In this document: positions 24,924-34,692 of the stretch, in pieces
Layout: the number at the start of each line of letters is the position of its first letter
Position numbering within the stretch: position 1 is the first letter of the stretch
DNA from: Flavobacteriales bacterium UBA720
GTDB taxonomy: Bacteria > Bacteroidota > Bacteroidia > Flavobacteriales > Weeksellaceae
DNA: 64,000 bases
Direction of reading: 5' to 3'
NCBI GenBank assembly: GCA_002297505.1
Contig: DBLQ01000012.1
Span: forward strand, 43,130 to 107,129
The notes under the pieces: generated by a model
Told to the model about the DNA's origin: nothing
Seen by the model: only the letters and a program-made list of their open reading frames with translations
The model's database searches: none
Translations under genes and position numbers: made by a program

Positions 24924-26411
24924 TTATTTTCTTTTTTTAGTAGACTTTTTAGCCGGAGCTTTTTTCTTAACTTTTACCGGAGTTGGATCATCGTAATCTC
25001 TCTTTTTAAGAGCATTCCACTGAGCCGCATCTTCGATAGCTGTTACAACTACTTTTCTGTCAACTTGTCTTTCTGCATCAGAAGCAGTAGCAGGAACAGT
25101 AGCTTTAGCTTTACCAACACCTACAGATTTCAATGCGCTTGGATCAACACCTCTTGAATCTAGTGCAGCAACTACAGCAGCAGCTCTCTCTCTAGATAGT
25201 TTCAAGTTGTAAGCTTCAGAACCTTTAGCATCTGTTCTACCTTCCAGTAGATAGTTACCACCGTCTTTCTTGATAAGCTCAGCAGCTTCGTCAAGTGCTG
25301 GCTTAGACTCAGCTTTGATAGTCGCTTTGTTGAAATCGAAGAATACGCTTCCTAATTTAGTTTCAACATCAATAGCAGTCTGTGTTCTTGGCTTAGGACA
25401 TCCGTTGTATTCTGGAAGACCTGGAACTGTAGGACAAGCATCATCTTTATCAAGAACACCGTCACCATCAGTATCTGGCCATGGACAACCTTTGTTTTCT
25501 GCTGGACCAGGAACGTCAACGCAAGCATCATCTTTATCTAATACTCCGTCACCGTCTGTATCTGGCCAAGGACAACCGTTGTTTTCTTTTGGACCAGCTA
25601 CATCTGGACATTGATCGTCGATATCAGGGATACCGTCGCCATCTGTATCAGGACATCCTTGGAACTCAGGTAAACCTGGAGTATCTGGACATCTGTCATC
25701 TTTATCTGGAATTCCGTCTTTGTCTCTGTCAGTGTTACCAAATCTGAATAACAATGAAGCAGACGCTTGCCAGAAGTTAGCAACATTCGATTTATCAACC
25801 GGAGTTGTCACATAATCACCCTGAACACCAAGACCAAAATTCTTAGTTACCCAGAAGTTGATACCTGCACCTGTACTTACTGTAAAGTGATTGGCTTTTC
25901 CAGTTAGATCACCATCTTCATTGTAAGCGCCATAAACCTCGCCAGATTTCGTATCTGTTCTTGGGAAAGTAAGACCTGTATAATCATGTCTCAGATAGTT
26001 AGCACCAACTCTCAAATATGGATCAAACCAAGACTCTTCATCCCAAAGAAGACCAGCTCCTTTGAACTGAAGACCAAGACCTGTCATCAAGAAAAACTCC
26101 TTGTCCATACCGAATCTTTTGTTGTCTACGTTACCAACAGTAGTCTGCCAGTCTAGAACGATACCTTTGCTAAGGCTTCTTGCAACAGTTAATTTAGACA
26201 ATGGTGGCGTAATTGAATACTTAGAAACACCAAATAAGTTTTCCTTAAAGTTGTTGAATGAGAACGTATTGCTGAAGTTATTCCTTTGCGCTACGTGATT
26301 CACTCCATGAGCACCTACTCCTATCACCCACTTGTTGGTAGTAGTTTGGGCGAAAACAGTACTGGCAACAGTAAGCGCCAATGCTGAAATTCCTAATTTT
26401 AGATTTTTCAT
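24924..26411 (-). CDS. OmpA-family outer-membrane protein with thrombospondin type 3 repeats
   Basis: A 495-residue protein: signal peptide (KNLKLGISALALTVASTVFAQ), an N-terminal beta-barrel (about 25-228), several calcium-binding TSP3 repeats of the form DxDGDGxxDxxD (about 230-345), an OmpA/MotB peptidoglycan-binding domain (about 350-460, with LLEGRTDAKGSEAYNLKLSR), and a Lys/Pro-rich basic tail. It probably ties the outer membrane to peptidoglycan and may be highly expressed. The DNA repeats at about 25430-25720 come from the TSP3 coding units. No -7 box matches exactly; TATTTTG lies upstream with one base missing. Confidence 0.93.
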   Translation of the reverse strand: MKNLKLGISALALTVASTVFAQTTTNKWVIGVGAHGVNHVAQRNNFSNTFSFNNFKENLFGVSKYSITPPLSKLTVARSLSKGIVLDWQTTVGNVDNKRFGMDKEFFLMTGLGLQFKGAGLLWDEESWFDPYLRVGANYLRHDYTGLTFPRTDTKSGEVYGAYNEDGDLTGKANHFTVSTGAGINFWVTKNFGLGVQGDYVTTPVDKSNVANFWQASASLLFRFGNTDRDKDGIPDKDDRCPDTPGLPEFQGCPDTDGDGIPDIDDQCPDVAGPKENNGCPWPDTDGDGVLDKDDACVDVPGPAENKGCPWPDTDGDGVLDKDDACPTVPGLPEYNGCPKPRTQTAIDVETKLGSVFFDFNKATIKAESKPALDEAAELIKKDGGNYLLEGRTDAKGSEAYNLKLSRERAAAVVAALDSRGVDPSALKSVGVGKAKATVPATASDAERQVDRKVVVTAIEDAAQWNALKKRDYDDPTPVKVKKKAPAKKSTKKRK

Positions 26412-26478
26412 AGAATTAAATGATTAAATAATTGATAATGCAAAATAAATATAATTTTTCTTTATAAACAAAGTTTTT

Positions 26479-26943
26479 TTAGTTTTTCTTTAACAGTCGC
26501 TGGATGTTGACCTTGTTTTCACGGTCTTTTATGGCTTCCCGTTTATCGTATAATTTTTTGCCTCGGCCCAATGCTATAAGGAGTTTTGCTTTTCCTTTAT
26601 CATTAATATATAACTTCAACGGTATTATGGTATTACCAACATCCTTTAACTTTTTTTTAAGTTTTTGCAATTCGTAGTTATGCAGTAGCAACTTCCGTTC
26701 CCTTTTTATCTTATGATTATAAAAAGTTCCCAGTTTATATTCGTCAATCATCATGTTGATGACATACAATTCATCGCTGATAAACTGGCAAAAACTCTCT
26801 GTTATTGAGGCTTTTGAAGATCTCAAGGATTTAATTTCCGTTCCTGTCAATACAATTCCGGCTTCATATTCATCCAGAATTTCGTATTCAAAACGGGCCC
26901 GTTTATTAAGAATATTAACAGTTTTTTCGATTTTAACTTTCAT
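26479..26943 (-). CDS. smpB: SsrA-binding protein SmpB
   Basis: A 154-residue protein with the SmpB core: NKRARFEYEILDEYEAGIVLTGTEIKSLR and the C-terminal GKKLYDKREAIKDRENK tail that enters the ribosomal A site. SmpB delivers tmRNA to stalled ribosomes. I looked nearby for ssrA and saw none, so tmRNA must be encoded elsewhere. Confidence 0.96.
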   Translation of the reverse strand: MKVKIEKTVNILNKRARFEYEILDEYEAGIVLTGTEIKSLRSSKASITESFCQFISDELYVINMMIDEYKLGTFYNHKIKRERKLLLHNYELQKLKKKLKDVGNTIIPLKLYINDKGKAKLLIALGRGKKLYDKREAIKDRENKVNIQRLLKKN

Positions 26944-27063
26944 TTGAAGTTTTATTTTAGTCCTGAAATCAATCCTGTTGCCGGTTTTTTTAAACTTTTC
27001 TTGGCAATAGTTATTTCATAAGTTAATGGCTGGGCGACACTTCAGTATCCCAACTAATTTTCG

Positions 27064-27071
27064 TAATTTTG
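27064..27071 (+). promoter_or_regulatory. -7 box (TAATTTTG) for the ABC-F gene
   Basis: Perfect TAnnTTTG, 21 bp before the ATG at 27093. It also argues against the longer frame that would start inside this promoter at 27069. Confidence 0.6.
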
Positions 27072-27092
27072 CAGACAAATTTACAAAACTAT

Positions 27093-28715
27093 ATGTTAAC
27101 AGTATCTAATTTATCATTACAGTTCGGAAAGAGAGTTCTCTTTGACGAAGTCAATATAAAATTTACAAAAGGAAATTGTTATGGCATTATTGGTGCCAAC
27201 GGCGCCGGAAAATCAACATTTCTTAAAATACTAAGCGGCAAACAGGAAGCGACATCTGGAAACGTCTCTCTCGAGCCCGGGAAGAGAATGTCTGTGCTGG
27301 AGCAGGATCACTTTGCCTATGATAATTTTACAGTTTTGGAAACCGTCCTAAGAGGGAATAATAAGCTGTTCGAAATCAAAGAAGAAATGGACGCGCTTTA
27401 CGCCAAAGAAGATTTCTCGGACGAAGACGGCATCAAAGCGGGTGAGTTGGGTGTGATCTATGACGAAATGGGAGGCTGGAACTCAGAAGCAGATGCGCAG
27501 ACAATGCTTTCCAACGTCGGAATTAAGGACGATATGCATTGGCAGATGATGTCGGAACTGGAAAACAAGGACAAAGTACGGGTCCTGTTGGCCCAGGCCT
27601 TGTTCGGGAATCCTGATGTTCTTATTCTGGATGAGCCTACCAATGACTTGGACATCTCAACAATTGCCTGGCTAGAAGACTTCCTGGCAGACTATGAAAA
27701 TACGGTGATCGTGGTATCTCACGACCGTCACTTCCTGGATGCAGTCTGTACGCACATCGGCGATTTGGATTATTCCAAACTGAACCTTTACACCGGTAAT
27801 TACTCTTTCTGGTACCAGGCTTCCCAATTGGCAACGAGACAGAGAGCTCAGGCTAACAAGAAAGCGGAAGAAAAGAAAAAGGAATTACAGGATTTCATCG
27901 CACGTTTCAGTTCCAACGTAGCGAAGGCTAAACAGGCAACGGCACGTAAAAAGATGATCGACAAACTGAACATTGACGATATCAAACCTTCATCCAGACG
28001 TTATCCGGCCATTATTTTCGATATCGAAAGAGAAGTGGGCGACCAGATTCTGGACGTAAAAGGCCTGGAAAAAACCAAAGACGGCGAATTGCTGTTCTCC
28101 AATATAGACCTTAACCTGAAAAAGGGCGATAAAGTAGCCGTAATCTCCAGAAATTCATTGGCGATCACCGAGTTTTTCCAGATCATCTCCGGGACTACAG
28201 AAGCCGACAAAGGCACATACAACTGGGGCGTAACGACCAATCAGTCTTACATGCCTTTGGATAACACCGAATATTTTCAGGAGGATGTAAATCTGGTGGA
28301 CTGGCTGAGACAATTCACTAAAAATGATGAGGAAAGACACGAGGAATTTATGCGAGGTTTCCTCGGAAGAATGTTATTCTCCGGAGACGAGGCACTTAAG
28401 TCCTGTAAAGTTCTTTCGGGAGGTGAGAAAATGCGTTGTATGTTCAGCAGAATGATGCTTCAGAAAGCCAATGTTCTTCTTCTGGACGAGCCTACCAACC
28501 ACCTGGACCTGGAAAGTATTACCACGTTGAACAACTCACTGAGCAACTTCAAAGGCAACTTGCTGCTGTCATCTCATGACCACGAATTGCTGGAAACCGT
28601 TTGTAACAGGATCATTGAGCTGACACCAAAAGGCATCATCGACAGAGATATGACTTACGACGAATATCTAGCGGACAAAAAAATCAAAGAATTGCAGGAG
28701 CAGATGTATTCTTAA
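27093..28715 (+). CDS. ybiT: ABC-F family ATPase (YbiT-like)
   Basis: A 540-residue protein with two ABC ATPase domains and no membrane part. Walker A GANGAGKS and signature region VRVLLAQALFG lie in the first half; the second has LSGGEKMRCMFSRMMLQ. Walker B is LLDEPTNHLDL. The linker between domains is lysine-rich. The N-terminus MLTVSNLSLQFGKRVLF and the overall match point to the YbiT group, ribosome-bound factors affecting translation. The second P-loop is unusual: the expected GxNGxGKS is replaced by VAVISRNSLAITEF, so the second site looks degenerate. Start ATG 27093. Confidence 0.9.
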   Translation: MLTVSNLSLQFGKRVLFDEVNIKFTKGNCYGIIGANGAGKSTFLKILSGKQEATSGNVSLEPGKRMSVLEQDHFAYDNFTVLETVLRGNNKLFEIKEEMDALYAKEDFSDEDGIKAGELGVIYDEMGGWNSEADAQTMLSNVGIKDDMHWQMMSELENKDKVRVLLAQALFGNPDVLILDEPTNDLDISTIAWLEDFLADYENTVIVVSHDRHFLDAVCTHIGDLDYSKLNLYTGNYSFWYQASQLATRQRAQANKKAEEKKKELQDFIARFSSNVAKAKQATARKKMIDKLNIDDIKPSSRRYPAIIFDIEREVGDQILDVKGLEKTKDGELLFSNIDLNLKKGDKVAVISRNSLAITEFFQIISGTTEADKGTYNWGVTTNQSYMPLDNTEYFQEDVNLVDWLRQFTKNDEERHEEFMRGFLGRMLFSGDEALKSCKVLSGGEKMRCMFSRMMLQKANVLLLDEPTNHLDLESITTLNNSLSNFKGNLLLSSHDHELLETVCNRIIELTPKGIIDRDMTYDEYLADKKIKELQEQMYS

Positions 28716-28765
28716 TTTTTTTGAAGACGTCGAACCACGATGTTGGTTTTGGGCGCCTTTTTCCG

Positions 28766-28793
28766 CCTGAGTTTATCCTGAGCTTGTCGAAGG
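28766..28793. repeat. Dispersed repeat (TTTATCCTGAGC TTGTCGAAGG type)
   Basis: Contains GTTTATCCTGAGCTTGTCGA followed by AGGG. Related copies occur at 39601-39628, 39654-39665 (partial), 39748-39772 and 58828-58870. The family is widespread between genes in Bacteroidota. Confidence 0.7.
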
Positions 28794-28862
28794 GCTCATC
28801 CGCTCAAGTCGGGGCGGGTTTCTACATAAATAACGTTTGTCATAAACAACAACAATTCAAAT

Positions 28863-28904
28863 AAAACCCTTTCAAAGCCTAAAAACTTTGAAAGGGTTTT
28901 TACT
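28863..28904 (+). terminator. Terminator of the ABC-F gene
   Basis: A perfect 15 bp stem, AAAACCCTTTCAAAG and CTTTGAAAGGGTTTT, with an 8 nt loop, followed by T. Confidence 0.8.
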
Positions 28905-28930
28905 TTGTCAAAGTTTAAAATCTTTGACAA
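28905..28930. repeat. Second tandem hairpin
   Basis: Stem TTGTCAAAG/CTTTGACAA with loop TTTAAAAT, followed by GTTTTT. It directly follows the first hairpin and shares its CTTTGA core, so it may be a back-up terminator or a duplicated palindromic element. Apart from repeats and hairpins, 28716-29012 holds no gene I can support. Confidence 0.6.
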
Positions 28931-29012
28931 GTTTTTCTGACAGGCTATTTTTCAATTAAAAATTTAAAATAATTCAGAAACTCTTTTTAATTTAGAAAAA
29001 TATATCAACCTT

Positions 29013-30386
29013 ATGAATTCATTAAAATATTTCTTGTTATTGCTGATGATTCCATTCATGGGATTGTCTCAGACCAAAGATTCACGTTATCAGCCAAAAC
29101 CATATGTTGAAATCAAACATCCGGAATGGAGCAAGAATGCAACAATCTACGAAGTCAACATCCGGCAATATACCAAAGAAGGCACGTTCAAAGCTTTTGA
29201 AAAACATCTGCCAAGACTCAAAAAAATGGGTGTCGATATCCTCTGGCTAATGCCGATCCATCCGATTGGCGAAGAACACCGAAAAGGAAAACTCGGAAGC
29301 TACTATTCCGTCAAAGACTTCAAAGGCATAAATCCGGATTTTGGGACATTGCAGGATTTCAAAAATCTGGTGGGCAAAATCCATTCAATGGGGATGCACG
29401 TCATTATCGATTGGGTCGGGAATCATTCCGCCTGGGACAATCCGCTGGCCAAAGAGCACCCCGACTGGTACACCAAGTCCAGAGAAGGCCACTTCCAGCC
29501 CACACCGTGGTATGATTGGGATGATGTGATCGATTTTGATTACAATAATCCCGACTTCCGGGAATATATGACCGGAGCGCTGAAATATTGGGTCAAAGAA
29601 GCCAATATCGATGGCTACCGGTGTGATGTGGCAGGATTTATTCCCGTTGATTTTTGGGAAAACGCGCGGGAAGAATTAGACCAGATCAAACCGGTTTTTA
29701 TGCTGGCCGAATGGGAATCGCGCGATCTCTACAGGAAATCTTTTGACATGACTTATTCCTGGTCGCTCTGGGACAAGCTTAAACTCGCTACAACAGGAGG
29801 AAAAGGCGCCAATGCGCTCTACGAATACATGGCGCACGATGTCGGAAGTTTTCCTTATGATTCCTACAGAATGCTCTTCACGGATAATCACGATAAAAAT
29901 TCCTGGGAAGGCAATCAATATTCCAACTTTGGGAAAGGACTGGAACCAGCAATGGTTCTTTGCAGCACTGCCAACGGAATGCCTTTGGTCTACAGCGGCC
30001 AGGAAACCGGACTGGACAGAAGCCTTGCCTTTTTCGAGAAAGACGAGATCGTATGGAAGGATCACAAGTTCTACGGAATGTACCAGAAACTGTTCTACCT
30101 TAAGCACCAAAACCAGGCCTTATGGAATGGCCACTGGGGCGGAGAGATGATCCGCGTAACCAATAACCAGATGAATGAGGTATTGTCTTTTTACAGGGAG
30201 AAAAACAATGATGCTGTATTATCGATTTTTAATTTCTCGGATAAAACTCTTCCGACTTCTGTGGATACTAAATATTATCATGGGCAGTATCGGGAACTGT
30301 TCAGTGGCAAGATTTTCAATATCGATGCAGACAAAACAGTTTTTAATCTCAAGCCTTGGGATTATCTGGTATTGGTCCGCAACTAA
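29013..30386 (+). CDS. Secreted alpha-amylase-family glycoside hydrolase (GH13)
   Basis: A 457-residue enzyme with a signal peptide (LKYFLLLLMIPFMGLSQ). The TIM barrel carries the GH13 signatures: IIDWVGNHSAWDN (region I), GYRCDVAGF with nucleophile Asp205 (region II), LAEWE with acid/base Glu233 (region III) and FTDNHDKN with Asp294 (region IV). A short beta domain follows from about 385. It cleaves alpha-glucans in the periplasm or outside. No sus-type binding proteins are adjacent, so it is a stand-alone gene rather than a polysaccharide-utilisation locus. Confidence 0.92.
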   Translation: MNSLKYFLLLLMIPFMGLSQTKDSRYQPKPYVEIKHPEWSKNATIYEVNIRQYTKEGTFKAFEKHLPRLKKMGVDILWLMPIHPIGEEHRKGKLGSYYSVKDFKGINPDFGTLQDFKNLVGKIHSMGMHVIIDWVGNHSAWDNPLAKEHPDWYTKSREGHFQPTPWYDWDDVIDFDYNNPDFREYMTGALKYWVKEANIDGYRCDVAGFIPVDFWENAREELDQIKPVFMLAEWESRDLYRKSFDMTYSWSLWDKLKLATTGGKGANALYEYMAHDVGSFPYDSYRMLFTDNHDKNSWEGNQYSNFGKGLEPAMVLCSTANGMPLVYSGQETGLDRSLAFFEKDEIVWKDHKFYGMYQKLFYLKHQNQALWNGHWGGEMIRVTNNQMNEVLSFYREKNNDAVLSIFNFSDKTLPTSVDTKYYHGQYRELFSGKIFNIDADKTVFNLKPWDYLVLVRN

Positions 30387-30392
30387 AAATAA

Positions 30393-30413
30393 AGCAACCT
30401 AATTGGTTGCTAA
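30393..30413. terminator. Bidirectional terminator
   Basis: Stem AGCAACC/GGTTGCT with a 5 nt loop between convergent genes; T-rich on the plus side (TAATTTTTAT) and TTTATTTTTAG on the minus side. Confidence 0.7.
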
Positions 30414-30416
30414 TTT

Positions 30417-31229
30417 TTATTTAGTAAGTTTTGTAGTGGGAAGCGTCACCGTGCCAGGATCCTTCCAGAGGCCGTCTTTCTCGGCTCTCTTCTTAATGGC
30501 TTCTGCACGTTTATTGCTGTCTGGGTGGGAGTTGAACATTTTTTGAAAACCAGACTGAGGTGTACCACCTTCCGATAATAGGGCCAGTTTTTTGAAAGCT
30601 GTGTAAGCGCCTACTACATTGTAGCCATTGGACTTCATAAAATCATAGGAATAAATATCCGCTTCGGACTCCTGTTTCTTGCTGTGCGAAGCATCCATGA
30701 TTGCGTTGGCCAGTTTTCCCAGCTGGCTGTCATTAAGCGTTGCGATGGTTTTGGACGAAGCAGAAGCAGCATCCAGTGCTGCCGCCTTCAGGTATGCCGA
30801 TTTGATGGCGTCTTTTGTATCTTCGTTTTTGACGTGACCGATTTCGTGGCCGATAACTGCCAGCAATTCATCATTCGTCATGATATCCATCAGCGAAGAA
30901 AAGACACGCACACTGCCATCCGCTGCTGCAAAAGCATTAATGTCTTTAACTTTATAAACCTTATAATTCAGATTAAGGCCGTCCTGCGATTTGTGTTTCG
31001 CAAAAAGTTTATTGAGTCTTACCGTGTAAGGGTCACTCGGACCGGCCACAGGATTATTTTTGTCCATGTACTCCACAGATTCCCTGGAAAGTTTGGCAGC
31101 ATCCGCATTGGTGAAGGTGAGTGCCGTTACACCTTTTCCGGCAGCTTTGGTGATATTCCCGAGGTTCAGCTGGGCATTAACTGTACTCATTGTACCCAGA
31201 AACATCAATGATAGAATTGCTTTTTTCAT
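30417..31229 (-). CDS. M48-family metallopeptidase (exported)
   Basis: A 270-residue zinc protease. Signal peptide about 1-19 (ending TVNA). Zinc motif HEIGH at residues 128-132 and third ligand in ESEAD at about 187-191. The region between holds KSAYLKAAALDAASASS, an Ala-rich helix. M48 enzymes such as BepA/LoiP act in the periplasm on misfolded envelope proteins. It has no TPR domain, so it is of the short LoiP-like type. No Cys is placed for lipidation. Confidence 0.9.
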   Translation of the reverse strand: MKKAILSLMFLGTMSTVNAQLNLGNITKAAGKGVTALTFTNADAAKLSRESVEYMDKNNPVAGPSDPYTVRLNKLFAKHKSQDGLNLNYKVYKVKDINAFAAADGSVRVFSSLMDIMTNDELLAVIGHEIGHVKNEDTKDAIKSAYLKAAALDAASASSKTIATLNDSQLGKLANAIMDASHSKKQESEADIYSYDFMKSNGYNVVGAYTAFKKLALLSEGGTPQSGFQKMFNSHPDSNKRAEAIKKRAEKDGLWKDPGTVTLPTTKLTK

Positions 31230-31338
31230 AGAATCAATTTTAAATTTAACTTCTTTTATTTTTAAAATCGACCATCAAAAATTCAACCAAATAAATGTTA
31301 CTTAATGGAAAAAGGTCCTGAATACTTAATAAATGTTT

Positions 31339-32586
31339 CTAGACCAGACTATTCTTATCGGCGTAATTAAGCTTGAAAAAAATAAAGGTCATTATGGAAA
31401 ATGCCAGAAGAGAACTGCCTCCATAACTGAAAAATGGCAACGGTATCCCGACTGTTGGGAAAAGTCCCATCACCATCCCGAGATTGATGGCAAAGTGAAT
31501 CAATAAAATCGACGCCAGACAATAACCGAAAACGCGGTTAAAAGTTGATTTCTGATTTTCCGCGAGATAATAAATTCTGCCAATGAAAACAGCGTAACAC
31601 AGAATAAGAATTATGCTTCCCAGAAAGCCCCACTCCTCACCTACGGTGCAGAAAATGTAGTCGGTTTCCTGCTCCGGCACAAATTTTCCTTGTGTTACAG
31701 AGCCCTGTTTATAGCCTTTTCCCGTCATGCCGCCGGAGCCAATTGCAGTTTTGGAATAGAGTAAGTTATAACCCGAGGTGTCCCGGAATTCGCGTTCGCC
31801 CTTGTACAAAACTTCCACGCGTTCCTGCTGGTGCTTTGGCAGTTTCTCGAATACAATGGGTGAAACGACAGATAATCCGGCGAGTAGTAGAACAATGCCG
31901 ATACCCGGCAGCAATGAATAGATGTTCTTATTCAGCATCATCAGATTGAAAGCCAGCCACACAGCACCCATAATGATAATAATACCTGTGAAATACCACA
32001 GACTGATCTGCAAAGGATCATTAAGATAATTGGCAATGAGAAATACGCCGGCGAACAAAGTGCCCACCATAAATAATTTGCCACTAAGACCTTCTCTGTA
32101 AAGCGCTATGACGAAGGCTACAAAAACCAGCAATGATCCAACATCCGGAATCATAAGCACCACAGCACCCGGAATGGCAATGATCGCCATGGAGGTAATA
32201 AGTGAACGCCGGTTTTCAATATTAAAATCCTGTCCAGAAACATAATTGGCCAGCATCAATGCTGTTCCTATTTTTGCAAACTCTACCGGCTGCATGGTGA
32301 ATCCTCCGAATTTGTACCAGTTCTTCTGACCCAGAATCTCGGTGCCGAAAGGAAATAATCCGATCAGCAATAACACGCCGCCGACATAAATGATCGCTGA
32401 CATATTTTCGAAGAATTTGGTGCGCATGAGGAAAATAATAAATCCGACGAAACACGAAATGCCGAAAAATATCAGCTGCTTCTGTCCCAGGTCTGCCTTC
32501 ACACTGTAAATATTGATAATCGCAAAAACACAAAGCAGGATGTACAGTGAGATTCCCAGCTTATCTATTCCTTCGGCCCACTTCAT
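31339..32586 (-). CDS. rodA: Rod-shape protein RodA (SEDS glycosyltransferase)
   Basis: A 415-residue SEDS-family membrane protein with about ten helices. It carries GTALMLANYVSGQDFN, the loop MTGKGYKQGSVTQGKFVPEQETDYIF, and GLFPTVGIPLPFFSYGGSS near the end, all hallmarks of RodA/FtsW. RodA polymerises lipid II glycan during side-wall growth. It overlaps mrdA by 4 bp and is last in the elongasome operon, which marks it as RodA rather than FtsW. Confidence 0.95.
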   Translation of the reverse strand: MKWAEGIDKLGISLYILLCVFAIINIYSVKADLGQKQLIFFGISCFVGFIIFLMRTKFFENMSAIIYVGGVLLLIGLFPFGTEILGQKNWYKFGGFTMQPVEFAKIGTALMLANYVSGQDFNIENRRSLITSMAIIAIPGAVVLMIPDVGSLLVFVAFVIALYREGLSGKLFMVGTLFAGVFLIANYLNDPLQISLWYFTGIIIIMGAVWLAFNLMMLNKNIYSLLPGIGIVLLLAGLSVVSPIVFEKLPKHQQERVEVLYKGEREFRDTSGYNLLYSKTAIGSGGMTGKGYKQGSVTQGKFVPEQETDYIFCTVGEEWGFLGSIILILCYAVFIGRIYYLAENQKSTFNRVFGYCLASILLIHFAINLGMVMGLFPTVGIPLPFFSYGGSSLLAFSIMTFIFFKLNYADKNSLV

Positions 32587-34604
32587 TTTGCTCGGTTTTT
32601 TATAGGTTTTACTTTAGTGCTGTCTTTTTTTATCTTTTTATTGGCGATAGCCTGCAGACTGTCTTTAATCCTTCTCAGCTGGGCAGAATCTTTCGGTGGC
32701 TCCTTGTACCAGCCTTTACGTTTCATATCCGCAATATACTGGCGCTTGTACTCCGGCATAAAGCTGGCGGAAATCATTTTTTTATAAAGATGCTCTCTTT
32801 TTAGTTCGCCGGTAACGTACTTTTCAGCAATGGTAGAGCACGCCGGGCCGGCCCAGGTAGCACCAAAACCCGCATGTTCCATCACGGCAGCCACCACAAT
32901 TTTTGGTTTATCAGCAGGTGCTATCAGCACGAAGATTGAGTTATCCTTTCCCTGCGGAACCTGTGCAGTTCCGGTCTTGGCCAGCTGGGTAAAATCTTTA
33001 GACATCAGACTTCTTCCTGTTCCGCGGAGCATTACCGCTTCCATCCCTTGGATGATCACATTATAAAACTGAGGATTCTGAACCAAGGTCATATGTTTTT
33101 TCTTGAACCGGGGATCTGGATTAGGTTTTCCGTCGATCGATTTTACAATATGAGGCGTGTAGTACCAGCCTTTATTTGCGATGGCTGCCATTACATTGGC
33201 CATCTGAATAGGCGTAAGCAGCACGTCACCCTGCCCCATCCCGTTGAAAATAGCGCCTGTTGCCAGCGGATCCCAGTTTTTCGGATCTTTCTTGGCACCG
33301 CTTGCTTTGTAGATCTGCGCCATTCTTCTCTCGTAAAATTCGCCTGAAGGAATTCGGCCTTTGGCACCAACAGCCAAATCATTATTAAGAAATTCGCCAA
33401 CGCCAAAACTGTTTATGATTTTCTTCCACTCGTTTACACCTCTGGAAGGATTGCCCGGATATTTGTTGATAATATTGAGATAAGCGTAAGAAAAATAACA
33501 GTTGCTGGACACCTGAATACTTGGGATCAACGGATCTGCGCCGCCGTGACCTTTGATTCTCAGACCACGGTAATTGAAGCCTCCGCCGCACGGGAAAATG
33601 GTCTTATCGGTCATCACGCCCATCTGCATGGCGGCCAGTGCCGTCAGCAATTTAAATGTAGATCCTGGCGGATAGGCTGCCTGAACGGACCGATCGAAGG
33701 TTGGCTTGTTCTCGTAAATGGTGTCATTGGCCAGCCTGTAGAGATTTCTTGATTTTTCGGGCCCGGTGAAAAGATTCGGGTCAATGTCCGGACCAGTGGC
33801 CATGGTTAGGATTTCGCCGTTATTCGGATCCAGTGCTACAATGGCGCCATGCTTATTGACCAACATTTCCTCCGCCATCCGTTGCAGATCGTAATCGATA
33901 GTTAGGGTGAGGTCTTTTCCAGTGACTACTTCTTTATCCAGCTCACCGTTTTTGTATGAGCCGATGCTTTTCTGGCGGATGTCTTTCTGGATGTACTTCA
34001 TTCCCTTTTCGCCACGCAACTCTTTCTCATAAGCTTTTTCGATACCACTTTTCCCGGCAATATCTCCAGGAAGATAATAGAGCGAATCTTTTTTGATATC
34101 ATTGGTATTCACCTCATTCGTATAGCCCAAAAGGTTTCCGGAAGTGTTAATTTCATACTGACGCTGCGGACGGGAAACAATGCTGAATGCGGGATATTTG
34201 AAAATCAATTCCTGAACTCTTGCCATTTCCTCGCGGCTCAGGTTTTTGATGAAAGTCACCGGCACCAGCGGCGAGTGTTTCTGGGCTTTGATATCTTCAA
34301 TATTTCTGATGAATTGCGCCTTAGTAATATTCACGAGTCTGCAGAAGCCGATGGTATCGAAATCCGGTTTCAGCAATGCTGCCGTGTAGGATATCTCGAA
34401 GGATGGCTGATTGCCCACAAGAATTTTACCGTTGCGATCGAAAATGACACCCCTTGGCGGAATGACATATTCAATTTTAATCGAGGTATTTGCGGCGTTC
34501 AGCGCATAGCGGTCTGTAAATAACTGTAGATAGGAAAGCCTTGCAATGAAAATGACTGCAATGATGGAAAGGGCAAGGATGATTTTGAGATACTGTGATT
34601 TCAT
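32583..34604 (-). CDS. mrdA: Penicillin-binding protein 2
   Basis: A 673-residue class B PBP: signal anchor (IILALSIIAVIFIARLSYLQL), dimerisation domain with RGVIFDRNGKILVGNQP, and the transpeptidase domain with SxxK (PGSTFKL), SxN (SSNCYF) and KTGTAQVP. It cross-links peptidoglycan with RodA in elongation. The tail after about residue 610 is charged, with IKDSLQ and Lys-rich runs. It overlaps rodA by 4 bp. Confidence 0.96.
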   Translation of the reverse strand: MKSQYLKIILALSIIAVIFIARLSYLQLFTDRYALNAANTSIKIEYVIPPRGVIFDRNGKILVGNQPSFEISYTAALLKPDFDTIGFCRLVNITKAQFIRNIEDIKAQKHSPLVPVTFIKNLSREEMARVQELIFKYPAFSIVSRPQRQYEINTSGNLLGYTNEVNTNDIKKDSLYYLPGDIAGKSGIEKAYEKELRGEKGMKYIQKDIRQKSIGSYKNGELDKEVVTGKDLTLTIDYDLQRMAEEMLVNKHGAIVALDPNNGEILTMATGPDIDPNLFTGPEKSRNLYRLANDTIYENKPTFDRSVQAAYPPGSTFKLLTALAAMQMGVMTDKTIFPCGGGFNYRGLRIKGHGGADPLIPSIQVSSNCYFSYAYLNIINKYPGNPSRGVNEWKKIINSFGVGEFLNNDLAVGAKGRIPSGEFYERRMAQIYKASGAKKDPKNWDPLATGAIFNGMGQGDVLLTPIQMANVMAAIANKGWYYTPHIVKSIDGKPNPDPRFKKKHMTLVQNPQFYNVIIQGMEAVMLRGTGRSLMSKDFTQLAKTGTAQVPQGKDNSIFVLIAPADKPKIVVAAVMEHAGFGATWAGPACSTIAEKYVTGELKREHLYKKMISASFMPEYKRQYIADMKRKGWYKEPPKDSAQLRRIKDSLQAIANKKIKKDSTKVKPIKNRAK

Positions 34605-34692
34605 ACGTGTTTTTCTACTTTTAAGGTGAGGAGAGCTGCAACCTCAACGTCAGAGAAAACAGGTTTTAACGGCTGGATTAACATTAATATTT

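Noticed and set aside
25430..25720. Tandem DNA repeat as a separate element
   Set aside because: It encodes the TSP3 calcium-binding repeats of the OmpA-family protein.
26400..27092. tmRNA gene next to smpB
   Set aside because: Neither flank shows a tRNA-like end or a tag reading frame.
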